A stretch of 18,710 nt of DNA from Dehalococcoidia bacterium (GTDB lineage Bacteria > Chloroflexota > Dehalococcoidia > GIF9 > AB-539-J10), in assembly GCA_030603265.1 (NCBI GenBank), contig JAUVYD010000005.1, forward strand, positions 1-18,710. Reading direction: 5' to 3'. Both the position numbers and the translations under genes were made by a program. Numbering within the stretch: position 1 is the stretch's first letter; every line of letters starts with the position of its first letter. The notes beneath the pieces are model-generated. The model saw only the letters and a program-made list of their open reading frames with translations, ran no database searches and was not told the origin of the DNA. This document shows positions 1 to 7,597 of this stretch, one piece after another.

Positions 1-676
1 CCACGCCCTGAGTGTGCATGACATGGCCGACCATTGAGTCCGTGATGAGCGTGACCGGCACGCTCTCCTTCAGTAGCTCCCACACGGTGAGGCGCGCTCC
101 CTGGAGCAGGGGGCGGGTTTCCGTTGCGATGACACGTTCCACGCGTCCCTGCCGATAGGCCTCAATGATGACCCCGAGGGCTGTGCCGTGGGCCGCGGTG
201 GCAATCATCCCTGCGTTGCAATGCGTCAGAACGGTTGCGCCATCGGGAACAAGTGACGCACCGAGCGAACTTATCGCTGCAGTGGCCTCCTTCTCTTCCT
301 CGTGGATGCGTAGCGCTTCCCGTATCAGCGTTGAGGTCATATCGGCAGCGTTGCTCCGGCGCAACGCGCCTCTCATGCGGTTCAGCGCGGTGAACAGGTT
401 GACGGCGGTGGGCCTCGTACGCTCCAGCTCGCTGATGGCCGCCTCAATGGCGGGCGGGCGGAGCGTTGGCGCTGCACCCTCTGACTGGAGTGCGGCGAGT
501 GCCACTCCGTAGGCCGCTGCCACGCCTATCGCCGGTGCGCCGCGCACCCGCATCTCACGTATTGCCGACGCCACTTCCTCGACTGACCGAAGCAGGTCAT
601 AGCGCTCCTGGAATGGAAGCCTGCTCTGGTCCAGAATCTGGAGGCCGTCGCCGTGCCATTCGACTGAGTACGTCAT
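1..676 (-). CDS. mtnA: S-methyl-5-thioribose-1-phosphate isomerase (MtnA), 3' end outside window
   Basis: This enzyme isomerises 5-methylthioribose-1-phosphate to 5-methylthioribulose-1-phosphate in the methionine salvage pathway and belongs to the eIF2B-like family. The first 225 residues are visible. They include the substrate-loop motif VRGAPAIG (about residues 44-51), THCNAG with the probable catalytic Cys153, the TETRPLLQGARLTVWEL stretch (about 185-201) and LITDS with the probable catalytic Asp213. The gene runs off the left edge just after that aspartate; the family is usually about 330-350 residues. The ATG at 676 is chosen because the protein then begins MTYSVEWHGD, as usual for the family, and AGGTGA lies about 8 nt upstream. 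It is divergent from the C_GCAxxG protein. I see no other methionine-salvage gene in the window. Confidence 0.95.
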   Translation of the reverse strand, partial: MTYSVEWHGDGLQILDQSRLPFQERYDLLRSVEEVASAIREMRVRGAPAIGVAAAYGVALAALQSEGAAPTLRPPAIEAAISELERTRPTAVNLFTALNRMRGALRRSNAADMTSTLIREALRIHEEEKEATAAISSLGASLVPDGATVLTHCNAGMIATAAHGTALGVIIEAYRQGRVERVIATETRPLLQGARLTVWELLKESVPVTLITDSMVGHVMHTQGV

Positions 677-678
677 GT

Positions 679-707
679 TTGAACTCACCTGTCCAGTGCC
701 CTATTAT
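679..707 (+). promoter_or_regulatory. Sigma70-type promoter for the C_GCAxxG gene
   Basis: TTGAAC (679-684) is followed after exactly 17 bases by TATTAT (702-707). The predicted start of transcription is near 714, just before the AGGGAGG ribosome site (724-730) of the gene starting at 737. The -10 overlaps the minus-strand TATAAT at 703-708. Confidence 0.55.
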
Positions 708-708
708 A
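703..708 (-). promoter_or_regulatory. Consensus -10 element upstream of mtnA
   Basis: The minus strand reads TATAAT at 708-703, placing the likely transcription start about 20 nt before the mtnA ATG. I find no convincing -35 hexamer at 16-18 bases. It shares bases with the plus-strand -10, so the two divergent promoters probably compete. Confidence 0.4.
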
Positions 709-736
709 CGTTGCATAGTTCCCAGGGAGGTGGATA

Positions 737-1276
737 TTGAGCACTGAGGAGACGATTGAGCGGGTGCGGCAACGGGCCAAGAAGAACTTCGCGCTCGGCT
801 ACAACTGTTCTGAAACCGTGTTCGAGGCGGTCCTGTCTGAGATAGACCTCGGGCTTCCACACGAGGCCATGCGGCTGGCCACCGGTTTTGGGGGAGGGGT
901 TGGTCTGTATGGTGGCACATGCGGCGCTATCAGCGGAGCGGTGCTGGCAGTGAGTGCCGCGCACGGACGGACAGCTCTTCCTGATGGCGACGTCAAGGAA
1001 GTGGCGCAGAAGTCCAAGGAGCAGTTCTACGGCCGCCCCGGACTCTACCGCATCTTCAACCAGATTCCGAACCGAATAGCTGCCAGGTATGGCGAGACAC
1101 TGTGCAGGGAACTGACGCGGAAGTGGCAGGATGACTGGCTGTGCCGCGAGCACGCTCTGAGCTGCCGTGAGATTATGATCGACGCGGCCGGCATAGCCGC
1201 CGAGTTGATTCTGGCGGACAAGGCCGAGATAGCGAACAAGCCTTTCGGCACGAACGTTGAGGGCCTCGACGAATAG
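737..1276 (+). CDS. C_GCAxxG_C_C family protein (putative redox-active protein)
   Basis: A 179-residue protein of the C_GCAxxG_C_C family, which is found mainly in anaerobes and is thought to carry redox-active or metal-binding cysteines; its reaction is unknown. The family signature is clear. It has GYNCSE with Cys24, then GFGGGVGLYGGTCGAISG with Cys62 (about residues 50-67), then three further cysteines in the C-terminal third (LCREL, WLCRE and LSCRE). The TTG start at 737 is supported by AGGGAGG at 724-730 with a 6-nt gap; no in-frame ATG fits the family N-terminus. No signal peptide or membrane segment is visible, so it is probably cytoplasmic. It precedes a DUF503 gene by 42 bases on the same strand and may be cotranscribed with it. 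Confidence 0.85.
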   Translation: MSTEETIERVRQRAKKNFALGYNCSETVFEAVLSEIDLGLPHEAMRLATGFGGGVGLYGGTCGAISGAVLAVSAAHGRTALPDGDVKEVAQKSKEQFYGRPGLYRIFNQIPNRIAARYGETLCRELTRKWQDDWLCREHALSCREIMIDAAGIAAELILADKAEIANKPFGTNVEGLDE

Positions 1277-1318
1277 CCCTTCGGGAAGGACGCGCTGTCC
1301 GGCGAGGGCACTGCGGGA

Positions 1319-1612
1319 ATGAATGTTGCAGTTTGCACGCTCACCATCCGGTTGCCTGAGAACCATTCCCTCAAAGGGAAGCGACAGATTATCCACTCGA
1401 TGACGGCCCGGCTGCAGAATCGGTTTCGGGTGTCTGCGGCGGAAGTGGACGGACTTGGACTCTGGCAGATGTCGACCGTCGGAATCGCATGTGTGAGCAA
1501 CCGCGCCGACCACGCCCGGGAGACAGTGGACGCCGTAATCAAGTTCGTAGTGCAGAACTACCCCGAGGTCGAACTCGTAGATTCCCGGGTGGAGGTCTTT
1601 CCGGTTCTCTAG
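1319..1612 (+). CDS. DUF503 / YlxP family small protein
   Basis: A 97-residue protein with the DUF503 (YlxP-like) pattern: a start resembling MNVAVCTLTIRLPENHSLKGKR, then a mixed alpha/beta fold ending VELVDSRVEVFP. In many Firmicutes and Actinobacteria this gene sits between infB and rbfA, which has led to suggestions of a ribosome- or RNA-related role, but its function is not established. Here it lies outside that context, 7 bases before the MrfA-like helicase and probably in one transcript with it. The ATG at 1319 gives the full family length (about 90-100 residues). Only a weak purine run (GGGA) precedes it. Confidence 0.85.
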   Translation: MNVAVCTLTIRLPENHSLKGKRQIIHSMTARLQNRFRVSAAEVDGLGLWQMSTVGIACVSNRADHARETVDAVIKFVVQNYPEVELVDSRVEVFPVL

Positions 1613-1619
1613 CAGCCTG

Positions 1620-3908
1620 ATGCACCCATCGGCGTTCCTGCACCAATTGATGGTGGCTCCCGGCTACGAGGGAGAACTCGTCCATGTCGAGCGCATCCCG
1701 TACTCCGAGCCGTCGTATGGTCAACTGCAGAGTGACCTGGCGCCTGCGCTTGTGAGACGGCTGAGCAGCGCGGGAATCTCCCAACTCTATCGGCACCAGG
1801 CGCACGCGGTGGACCTGCTTGTGCAAGGTCGCCACGTGGTGGTGAATGCCCCGAGCGCCAGCGGCAAGAGCCTCTGCTATCAGCTTCCGACTCTGAATGC
1901 GGTACTGCAGGACCAGTACGCAACCGCACTCTACATGTTCCCCACGAAGGCCCTTGCACAGGACCAGCTTCGGAGTCTTCGTGCTCTTGGCAGCCCGGCG
2001 CTTGTTCCTGCCTCGTGCATCGAGACCTTCGATGGCGATACATCTCAAGAGCTGAGAGGGAGAGTCCGCAAGCGCGCCCGCATTCTGCTCACTAACCCCG
2101 ACATGCTGCACGTGGGGATACTCCCGAATCACGCGCTGTGGTCGAGATTCCTCCACGGCCTGCGCTACGTTGTTCTGGACGAGGCGCACGTGTATCGCGG
2201 AGTGCTCGGCTCTCACGTGGCGAACATTGTCCGAAGGCTTAGACGACTCTGCGCCATGTACGGCTCGACTCCTTCCTTCGTGTGCTGCTCGGCCACAATT
2301 GCGAATGCTCAGGAGCACGCAGGGCGGCTGTGTGGTGTCGAGTTCGAGCTTGTGGAGGGTGACAACGGGCCGCACGGAGAGAAGTACTTCGCATTGTGGA
2401 ATCCTGCTGTCATGAATCCCACGACTGGTGTGCGTCGCAGTCAGAACAGCGAAGCCAGTTCCTTGCTCTGCAGCCTTGCCGCTCAGGGCCTGCGGAGCCT
2501 CGTCTTCGCCAGGACCAGAAGGGTCGCCGAGTTGATTTACCTCTACGCTCGTGAGCGACTGCCGGCTGAACTGGCGAAGCGCATCAGTCCGTACCGGGCC
2601 GGCTATCTTGCTGAGGACAGACGTGAGATCGAGCGGCGTTTCTCCGAAGGGGAGCTGGATGGCCTGGTGACAACTAGTGCGCTTGAGCTGGGTATCGACA
2701 TCGGAGACCTGGATGCAACTGTCCTCGCCGGGTACCCGGGCAATATTGCGAGCGCGTGGCAGCAGGCGGGTCGTAGCGGAAGGAGTGGAAGTCCGTCTCT
2801 CAGCATCCTGGTGGCTCAGAACAATCCGCTGGACCAGTACCTGATGCGGAATCCGGCATTCCTGTTCTCACGGCGTTTCGAGCAGGCGCTGCTTAACCCG
2901 AACAACCCGTATGTCCTTGAGCCGCATCTGTTGTGTGCCGCATGGGAGAGGCCGCTGATGGCTGAGGAGCTGGCTGAGATATCCGAAACGGCGCCGGGCC
3001 TGGTCGACCGGATGGTCGCTCGTGGACTGGTCCGGATGAGGGGTGGCAAGCTGTATCCTGCTCCGGATCTCGCGTATCCCGCACAGCGCGTGAACATCCG
3101 TGCCGCGGGGTCTTCTTTCCAGATTATGGACAGCTCGCGCGGGGCGCTGCTCGAGACAGTCGACGGCGCGGTGGCGCTGTCCCAGTTGCATCCCGGCGCG
3201 GTGTACCTGCACCAGGGAGAGACCTACCGCGTACTCCAGCTTGACACCCACTCCCGGACCGCATGGGCCGAGCCCGTCAGCCTCGACTACTACACGCAGG
3301 CACGGGAGTTGACCGACATCCGGGCGACGTCGGTCGGCAGGGAGAAGTGGTGTGGAGGGGCGTGGGTGCGACTGGGAGATGTCGAGGTGACGACTCACGT
3401 TGTGGCATTCAAGAAAAGGCGGCAGTTCACCGAGGAGTATCTCGGCGAAGAGCCCCTTGACCTGCCGGAGACCACTTTCCAGACGCGGGCATTCTGGTTC
3501 GATATCCCCGCGGAGGCAAGCAGCAGGGTCGCAGAGTCGAACGCGAGCCTGCCAGGCGGCCTGCATGCATGCGAGCACGCGATTATCGGCGTGCTTCCGC
3601 TCTTCGCCCTCTGTGACCGGAGCGATATCGGCGGCGTATCTTTGCTGTACGGAGCGGATACCGGTGCCCCGCAGGTCTTCGTGTACGATGCCTACCCCGG
3701 TGGCGTTGGCATAGCGGAGATGGGCTTCGAAGCCATTGAGCGCCTGTGGCAGGCGACGCTTCGCCTTGTGAGCGGATGCCCTTGTCTTGAAGGATGCCCG
3801 AGCTGCATCCAGTCGCCCAAGTGCGGCAACAACAACGAGCCTCTCGACAAGGAAGGTGCAATCGCGTTGCTCGAGGCCCTCGCCTCCGGCCTGCAGAATG
3901 CCGCTTGA
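1620..3908 (+). CDS. DEAD/DEAH-box helicase with C-terminal DUF1998 cysteine cluster (MrfA/YprA type)
   Basis: A 762-residue superfamily 2 helicase. Visible motifs are the Walker A stretch APSASGKSLCY (Lys83), DEAH at 187-190, the SATIAN motif III, TTSALELGIDIGDLD for motif V, and QQAGRSGRSG for motif VI. The C-terminus is of DUF1998 type, with YDAYPGGVGIAE and a metal-site cysteine cluster CPCLEGCPSC..PKC (Cys720, 722, 726, 729, 735). This layout matches Bacillus MrfA/YprA, which acts with the exonuclease MrfB in excision of mitomycin lesions. Repair of DNA damage is therefore the best family-based guess. No MrfB-like gene is adjacent. The ATG at 1620 lies 7 bases after the DUF503 stop. A closely related Lhr-like helicase is the main alternative name. 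Confidence 0.9.
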   Translation: MHPSAFLHQLMVAPGYEGELVHVERIPYSEPSYGQLQSDLAPALVRRLSSAGISQLYRHQAHAVDLLVQGRHVVVNAPSASGKSLCYQLPTLNAVLQDQYATALYMFPTKALAQDQLRSLRALGSPALVPASCIETFDGDTSQELRGRVRKRARILLTNPDMLHVGILPNHALWSRFLHGLRYVVLDEAHVYRGVLGSHVANIVRRLRRLCAMYGSTPSFVCCSATIANAQEHAGRLCGVEFELVEGDNGPHGEKYFALWNPAVMNPTTGVRRSQNSEASSLLCSLAAQGLRSLVFARTRRVAELIYLYARERLPAELAKRISPYRAGYLAEDRREIERRFSEGELDGLVTTSALELGIDIGDLDATVLAGYPGNIASAWQQAGRSGRSGSPSLSILVAQNNPLDQYLMRNPAFLFSRRFEQALLNPNNPYVLEPHLLCAAWERPLMAEELAEISETAPGLVDRMVARGLVRMRGGKLYPAPDLAYPAQRVNIRAAGSSFQIMDSSRGALLETVDGAVALSQLHPGAVYLHQGETYRVLQLDTHSRTAWAEPVSLDYYTQARELTDIRATSVGREKWCGGAWVRLGDVEVTTHVVAFKKRRQFTEEYLGEEPLDLPETTFQTRAFWFDIPAEASSRVAESNASLPGGLHACEHAIIGVLPLFALCDRSDIGGVSLLYGADTGAPQVFVYDAYPGGVGIAEMGFEAIERLWQATLRLVSGCPCLEGCPSCIQSPKCGNNNEPLDKEGAIALLEALASGLQNAA

Positions 3909-3938
3909 GCGCCGCGTCGCTGCCGTGTGTCTCTGCGG

Positions 3939-4766
3939 CTAGCCTGTGTTCTTCGCAGCCCGCCCGGCACGCACTCTCCTCGTGAGAAGCACGGTCAGGA
4001 GTGCGGCGCTGCTAAGCAGTATTATCGTTGCCCCCGATGCGATGTTGAGTAGATAGGACAGGGCGATTCCACACACGGAGAGGCTAACGCTCACCGCCAC
4101 GGCAAGGCGCATCATGCTCGAGAGGCTTTTCGTGTACTGCCGTGCGATTGCCGGTGGGATGGTCAGGAGGGCGATGACCAGTACGATTCCCACAACCCTG
4201 ATTACCGTCACTATGGTGAGAGCTATGAGTGCAAGCAGCACCATCTGGAGCCTGGCCGTGGGGATACCTTCCACTCTGGCGAACTCCTCGTCGAAGCACA
4301 CTGCGAGCAACTCTTTGTAGAAGGCCAGTACGGTGGCGATGATGACGCCGTCCAGGACGAGCATCATGAGCAACTCTCCTCTCTGGACCGTCAGGATATT
4401 GCCGAACAGGTAGCTGAAGAGGTCCGGCGCATAGCCGGACGCCAGTCCGACGAAGATGACACCCAGTGCCATGCCCGTTGCCCAGAGCACGCCGATGCCT
4501 GTGTCTTCCGACAGCTTTGTCTTGCGTGTGATGACCCCCATGCCGAGCGCGGCTGCGACCGCGAACAACAATGCTCCCAGCATAGGGTTGAAGCCCAGCA
4601 GGTAGGCGAGCCCGATTCCCCCGAACGTGGCGTGGGAGACGCCTCCACTGATGAACACCATCCGCTTGACCACGACATATGTGCCAACCACCCCGCATGC
4701 GATGCCTGCGAGTATCCCCGCAGCCAGGGCGTTCTGCATGAAATCGTAGCTGAGTATGGAGAGCAT
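3939..4766 (-). CDS. znuB: Zinc/manganese ABC transporter permease (ZnuB type)
   Basis: A 275-residue integral membrane protein of the ABC-3 metal permease family, with about eight hydrophobic helices. It includes the family stretch AGIACGVVGTYVVVKRMVFISGGVSHATFGG near the N-terminus (first helix and the loop toward the ATPase) and GIVLVIALLTIPPAIAR near residues 210-230. It would form the membrane channel for Zn(II) or Mn(II) brought by the neighbouring lipoprotein. The ATG at 4766 overlaps the last base of the znuC stop (TGATG), indicating translational coupling. An in-frame upstream extension exists but lies inside znuC and is rejected. It is the last gene of the operon and converges on the helicase gene, with 30 bases between them. 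Confidence 0.93.
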   Translation of the reverse strand: MLSILSYDFMQNALAAGILAGIACGVVGTYVVVKRMVFISGGVSHATFGGIGLAYLLGFNPMLGALLFAVAAALGMGVITRKTKLSEDTGIGVLWATGMALGVIFVGLASGYAPDLFSYLFGNILTVQRGELLMMLVLDGVIIATVLAFYKELLAVCFDEEFARVEGIPTARLQMVLLALIALTIVTVIRVVGIVLVIALLTIPPAIARQYTKSLSSMMRLAVAVSVSLSVCGIALSYLLNIASGATIILLSSAALLTVLLTRRVRAGRAAKNTG

Positions 4767-5575
4767 CAGTCGTGTCTTCTCAGGACCCTGTGCGGCATTC
4801 CGTGTGCGAGAAGCTCGATGGGGCAACCGTAGGCAGCCTCGATATCCTCGGCCGGTATCTCCTTCGAGCCGTGGTAGTACAGGCGTCGGTTGAGGCACGC
4901 AATCTTGTCGACGTAGACCGATATGGCCGAGAGGTCATGGGAGACCATCATGATGGCCATCCGGTGGCTCAGCTCGGAGAGGAGCTCGTAGAGCTCCTCC
5001 TGGGTGCCCGAATCCACGTTTGCCATGGGTTCATCAAGCAGCAGGAGAGAAGGGTCACGTACCAGAGCTCGAGCGATGAATGCCCGCTGCTGCTGACCAC
5101 CTGAGAGGCTGCCAATGGGGCGCTTTCGCAGGTCGGTCATGCCAACCGTCCGGAGAGCCTCCAGGGCATTTTCCCTGTCGTGCCTATCGTAGGCCCTGAA
5201 CATATGAGCGCGGGAGAGACGTCCCATCAGCACGACGTTCCACACCGTGATTGGGAAATCCCGGTCGAACGAATTATGCTGCGGCACATAGCCGACTCGT
5301 CGGGGGCTCTTCAGGGGCGGCTGTCCCCAGACAGCCACCTCGCCCTGTTGCGGGCTGACGAGCCCAAGGATGACCTTGAGCAGCGTGCTCTTTCCACCGC
5401 CGTTGGGGCCGATGATGCCGAAGAAGTCGTTCTCCTGTACGCTGAGGTTCACGCTCTCCAGCGCAATGACGCCGTCGTAGTCGACCGAGACTTCGCGGAG
5501 GTTCACGACTTCCGCCGGTACCGTGGTGCTGTGAGTGTCCTTCGCCTTTGTGCTTTCTGACACGTGCTGCCTCAT
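4766..5575 (-). CDS. znuC: Zinc/manganese ABC transporter ATPase (ZnuC type)
   Basis: A 269-residue cytoplasmic ATPase powering metal import. It has all ABC motifs: Walker A GPNGGGKST (56-64), Q-loop in YVPQHNS (near 99), signature LSGGQQQR (157-164), Walker B LLLLDEP (177-183) and the H-loop histidine in VSHDLS (His213). The length is usual for ZnuC/MntB ATPases. The N-terminal 20 residues are polar and not conserved. The ATG at 5575 has AGGAGAG just upstream. It lies between znuA (27-base gap) and znuB (1-base overlap). Sequence alone does not tell Zn from Mn; the adjacent Zur-like regulator favours zinc. Confidence 0.94.
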   Translation of the reverse strand: MRQHVSESTKAKDTHSTTVPAEVVNLREVSVDYDGVIALESVNLSVQENDFFGIIGPNGGGKSTLLKVILGLVSPQQGEVAVWGQPPLKSPRRVGYVPQHNSFDRDFPITVWNVVLMGRLSRAHMFRAYDRHDRENALEALRTVGMTDLRKRPIGSLSGGQQQRAFIARALVRDPSLLLLDEPMANVDSGTQEELYELLSELSHRMAIMMVSHDLSAISVYVDKIACLNRRLYYHGSKEIPAEDIEAAYGCPIELLAHGMPHRVLRRHD

Positions 5576-5602
5576 CTCTCTCCTGGATATGGGAGCTCCT
5601 GG

Positions 5603-6526
5603 CTACTCGAGTTCCCGGGCGATTGCGTCGGCCACGCTTCTCATGTTCGCCACGTAGTCGGCGGGCAGAGGGTCCATCAGGGCTGTCTCTGCGTTGATTG
5701 CCTCGGCGATGCTCCGGGCCTCGAAAGGCGACATCTGCGAGCCGACGAATATGTAGTCCAGGTTGTGAATCCGCGCGAGGTCTACGCAGTCCTGCAGCAC
5801 CTGTGGAGTGGGGTTCTTCCCCTCGTGCTCGACCGCGAGCTGCGTGAGGTCATACTGACTTGCCAGATAACCGAACGAAGGGTGATACATCATGAAATGG
5901 CGTTCGGTAGCGCCATCGAAGCGTTCGTGCATGTAGCTGTCCAGTTCGGCGAGCTGCTCTTTGTAGTCCTCGAGGTTCTGTCTGTAGTGGTCCTCGGCAG
6001 GCGGGTCGACTGAGACAAGCCCCTCGCAGATGTTCTCCACCATCTTCGACGCGTTGGCCGGTGAGTTCCAGATGTGGGGGTCACCGTTCACCACGGCGAT
6101 TCCCTGCGAGCAGTCGATGATGTGCATGGCACGGTTCTGCTCGACGAGCTTGTCCAGCCACGCAATCTCGAATTCGACGCCGGAGCCTACCTTCACGTAG
6201 ACATCCGCCTTGCTCACATCAACCATCTGGCCCGGTGTCGGCTCGTGGACGTGCGGACTGGCACCCGGGGGAACCATGACTGTGACATCAACCCTCTCGC
6301 CACCGACCTGTTGCACGAAGTCCGCCAGTGGCAGAATCGTCGCAATCACCTTGATTGTGTCCGTCTCTTCGACCCGTGGGTCGGTGCAGCCTGTGGTTGA
6401 GGCAAGCAGGCAGGCAGCAAGTGCGCCGACAAGCAGGATTGCTGTAGAGGTGTGATGGGCTTGAGTGGAGTGTCCACTCCTGCGGAAGCAGTCCGGCATC
6501 GGCAGCCCTGTTGTTGCCCGGTTCAT
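5603..6526 (-). CDS. znuA: Metal-binding lipoprotein of the ABC transporter (ZnuA type)
   Basis: A 307-residue cluster A-I (ZnuA/TroA-type) solute-binding protein that captures metal outside the cell and delivers it to ZnuBC. Residues 28-47 form a hydrophobic signal ending ASTTGC, so Cys47 is the likely lipidation site, although the lipobox (TTGC) is not canonical. Probable metal ligands are His94 (in PHVHEP), His151 (in GDPHIWNSP), His215 (in MMYHPSFGYLA) and Asp285 (in LMDPL). The His-rich loop common in strict ZnuA proteins is missing, which leaves Mn possible. The ATG at 6526 overlaps the zur stop as ATGA, which decides the start; the first 27 residues are longer than a usual signal n-region. 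ATG 6499 is an alternative. Lipidation would need the Lgt encoded at 7777. Confidence 0.93.
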   Translation of the reverse strand: MNRATTGLPMPDCFRRSGHSTQAHHTSTAILLVGALAACLLASTTGCTDPRVEETDTIKVIATILPLADFVQQVGGERVDVTVMVPPGASPHVHEPTPGQMVDVSKADVYVKVGSGVEFEIAWLDKLVEQNRAMHIIDCSQGIAVVNGDPHIWNSPANASKMVENICEGLVSVDPPAEDHYRQNLEDYKEQLAELDSYMHERFDGATERHFMMYHPSFGYLASQYDLTQLAVEHEGKNPTPQVLQDCVDLARIHNLDYIFVGSQMSPFEARSIAEAINAETALMDPLPADYVANMRSVADAIARELE

Positions 6527-7002
6527 GCGACGCCTCTGTGCCCGCGAACGGCCTCCGGCGAGAGGGCCGAGTTCCGGCATTGCGCGCAGCAGCCCACGAA
6601 CTCCACGATGTGCCCGTCTATCCTGAACCCGGTCTCGCGGGCGAGGCGGCTCTGGAGCCGTTCGACATCGCTGCTCACGAAGTCAACCACACAGCCGCAA
6701 CTGGAGCACACGAGGTGGTGATGGTGCTCCGGCGGCCTTCGCAGGAGGTAGCTTCGCTGGTGCCCGTCTGTTGATATCTCGCACACGAGACCCAGCTCGG
6801 CGAGCACTCTGATCGCACGGTACACCGTGACGAGCCCGACGTCATCCCTCTCCTCCCGTGTTGCGGTGTGGACCTGTGCCGGCGTCATGTGTCTGTCTGA
6901 TGTCGCGAGAGCGCGCACGACTGCGCGTCGCTGAGGGGTCAGTTTGTAACCCCTGGCCCGCAGCTTGTTCAGTATTCCCGGCTCGGCGTTCGTGGTCTTC
7001 AT
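6523..7002 (-). CDS. zur: Fur-family metalloregulator, probably Zur
   Basis: A 159-residue Fur-family repressor. The N-terminal winged helix (about 10-85) contains LTPQRRAVVRAL and the recognition region VGLVTVYRAIRVLAELGLV. The dimer/metal domain has the HHHHLVCSSCG block (His93-96, Cys99, Cys102) and a second pair CCAQC (Cys139, Cys142) that together make the structural zinc site. It heads the znuACB operon and overlaps znuA by 4 bases, so it most likely senses zinc and represses its own operon. The chosen ATG at 7002 gives the family start MKTTNAE. An in-frame ATG at 7035 lies inside the promoter/operator and is unlikely. There is no Shine-Dalgarno site before 7002. A Mn- or Fe-sensing role cannot be excluded. 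Confidence 0.88.
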   Translation of the reverse strand: MKTTNAEPGILNKLRARGYKLTPQRRAVVRALATSDRHMTPAQVHTATREERDDVGLVTVYRAIRVLAELGLVCEISTDGHQRSYLLRRPPEHHHHLVCSSCGCVVDFVSSDVERLQSRLARETGFRIDGHIVEFVGCCAQCRNSALSPEAVRGHRGVA

Positions 7003-7006
7003 TGGC

Positions 7007-7033
7007 GCTAAATGAAAAGTGTTTTCATTTAGC
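7007..7033. promoter_or_regulatory. Zur/Fur operator candidate (12+3+12 perfect inverted repeat)
   Basis: The arms GCTAAATGAAAA (7007-7018) and TTTTCATTTAGC (7022-7033) are perfectly complementary around a 3-base centre (GTG). The inner 15-mer TGAAAAGTGTTTTCA resembles actinobacterial Zur boxes as I remember them. It covers the -10 element and predicted start site of the zur promoter and ends 4 bases before the zur ATG, so binding would block transcription of zur-znuACB. Confidence 0.85.
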
Positions 7034-7059
7034 ATAGCGCGCGGCGCGCTATAGGTCAA
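7031..7059 (-). promoter_or_regulatory. Sigma70-type promoter of zur-znuACB
   Basis: On the minus strand TTGACC (7059-7054) is followed after exactly 17 bases by TATGCT (7036-7031). The predicted transcript starts near 7024 inside the operator and leaves a leader of about 20 nt. The same two hexamers with the same spacing occur at 15927-15955. Confidence 0.7.
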
Positions 7060-7159
7060 CTGGTGCCGAGTCGCCCCCTGCGGCTGAACGGCTCGTAGCG
7101 ACGGTACGGAAGCCGTGCGGTGACCGTCCCAATCGGCTCGATGGAGGTGGGTGTGGAGT

Positions 7160-7482
7160 GGTCCGAATGTAGGGGCGAGGCATGCCTCGCCCGTCGTCTC
7201 GTCGTTACACAACGCTGCACAGGGCAGCACAGCCTGGAATGGCAACACTACCGGGTGGTTGTGGTGTGGTCCGAATGTAGGGGCGAGGCATGCCTCGCCC
7301 GTCGTCTCGTCGTTACACAGCGCTGCAAAGGTCAGTATAGCCCTGAATGGCAACACTACCCGGCGGTTATGGAGCGGTCCGAATGTAGGGGCGAGGCATG
7401 CCTCGCCCGTCGTCCAGTGTTCGCACAACGCTGCAAAGGGCAGCACGGCCCTGAATGGCACACTACCCTACGGGCGCGGCAT
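7160..7482 (+). repeat. Three tandem 108-bp repeats, each with a 20-bp palindrome
   Basis: Units begin GGTCCGAATG at 7160, 7268 and 7376, so the period is exactly 108. The third unit lacks one base near 7461. Each unit contains the perfect palindrome GGGCGAGGCATGCCTCGCCC (7173-7192, 7281-7300, 7389-7408) within GTAGGGGC...GCCCGTCGTC, followed by a less conserved part containing ACGCTGCA and TGAATGGCA. Differences between units lie mostly outside the palindrome. The third unit diverges after CGTCGTC. Confidence 0.92.
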
Positions 7483-7491
7483 GCCACGCCC
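7472..7491 (-). repeat. Fourth palindrome of the family, inverted orientation
   Basis: GGGCGCGGCATGCCACGCCC has one mismatched pair, which is a G-T pair on the other strand, and is followed by CTAC. The conserved GTAGGGGC edge is therefore on the minus strand, opposite to the three tandem copies just before it. Confidence 0.75.
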
Positions 7492-7575
7492 CTACAGGGA
7501 ACTGACGCGATTCGCCGCGTGTCGGCACGTAGACCGTGGCCGTCCGCGATGGCATGGCCGTGGTTCGTGACGTAA

Positions 7576-7597
7576 GGGCGGACCTCCGTGTCCGCCC
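7576..7597 (+). repeat. Related hairpin with different arms
   Basis: GGGCGGAC (7576-7583) pairs with GTCCGCCC (7590-7597) across the loop CTCCGT. The preceding GTAA and the run GCCCCTGCG after it resemble the edges of the nearby palindromes. Confidence 0.65.

Noticed and set aside
704..1513. 269-codon minus-strand frame opposite the C_GCAxxG and DUF503 genes
   Set aside because: The plus-strand genes match known families over their full length; the minus frame shows no motif.
1539..2375. 278-codon minus-strand frame opposite the helicase
   Set aside because: It is antisense to the Walker A and DEAH motifs of the helicase; arginine/histidine-rich composition is typical of a shadow frame.
3909..3938. 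Bidirectional terminator between the helicase gene and znuB
   Set aside because: Only a 5-bp GCCGC/GCGGC pairing with a loop of about 20 bases and no T-run; too weak to call.
7160..7482. Possible CRISPR array
   Set aside because: Only three units with contiguous similarity across the whole 108 bases; there are no unique spacers of constant length and no cas genes.
7120..7575. Open frames through the 108-bp array (both strands), suggesting a repeat protein
   Set aside because: 108 is 36 codons, so any frame open in one unit is open in all. Several frames on both strands are open at once, and none has a ribosome site or domain.
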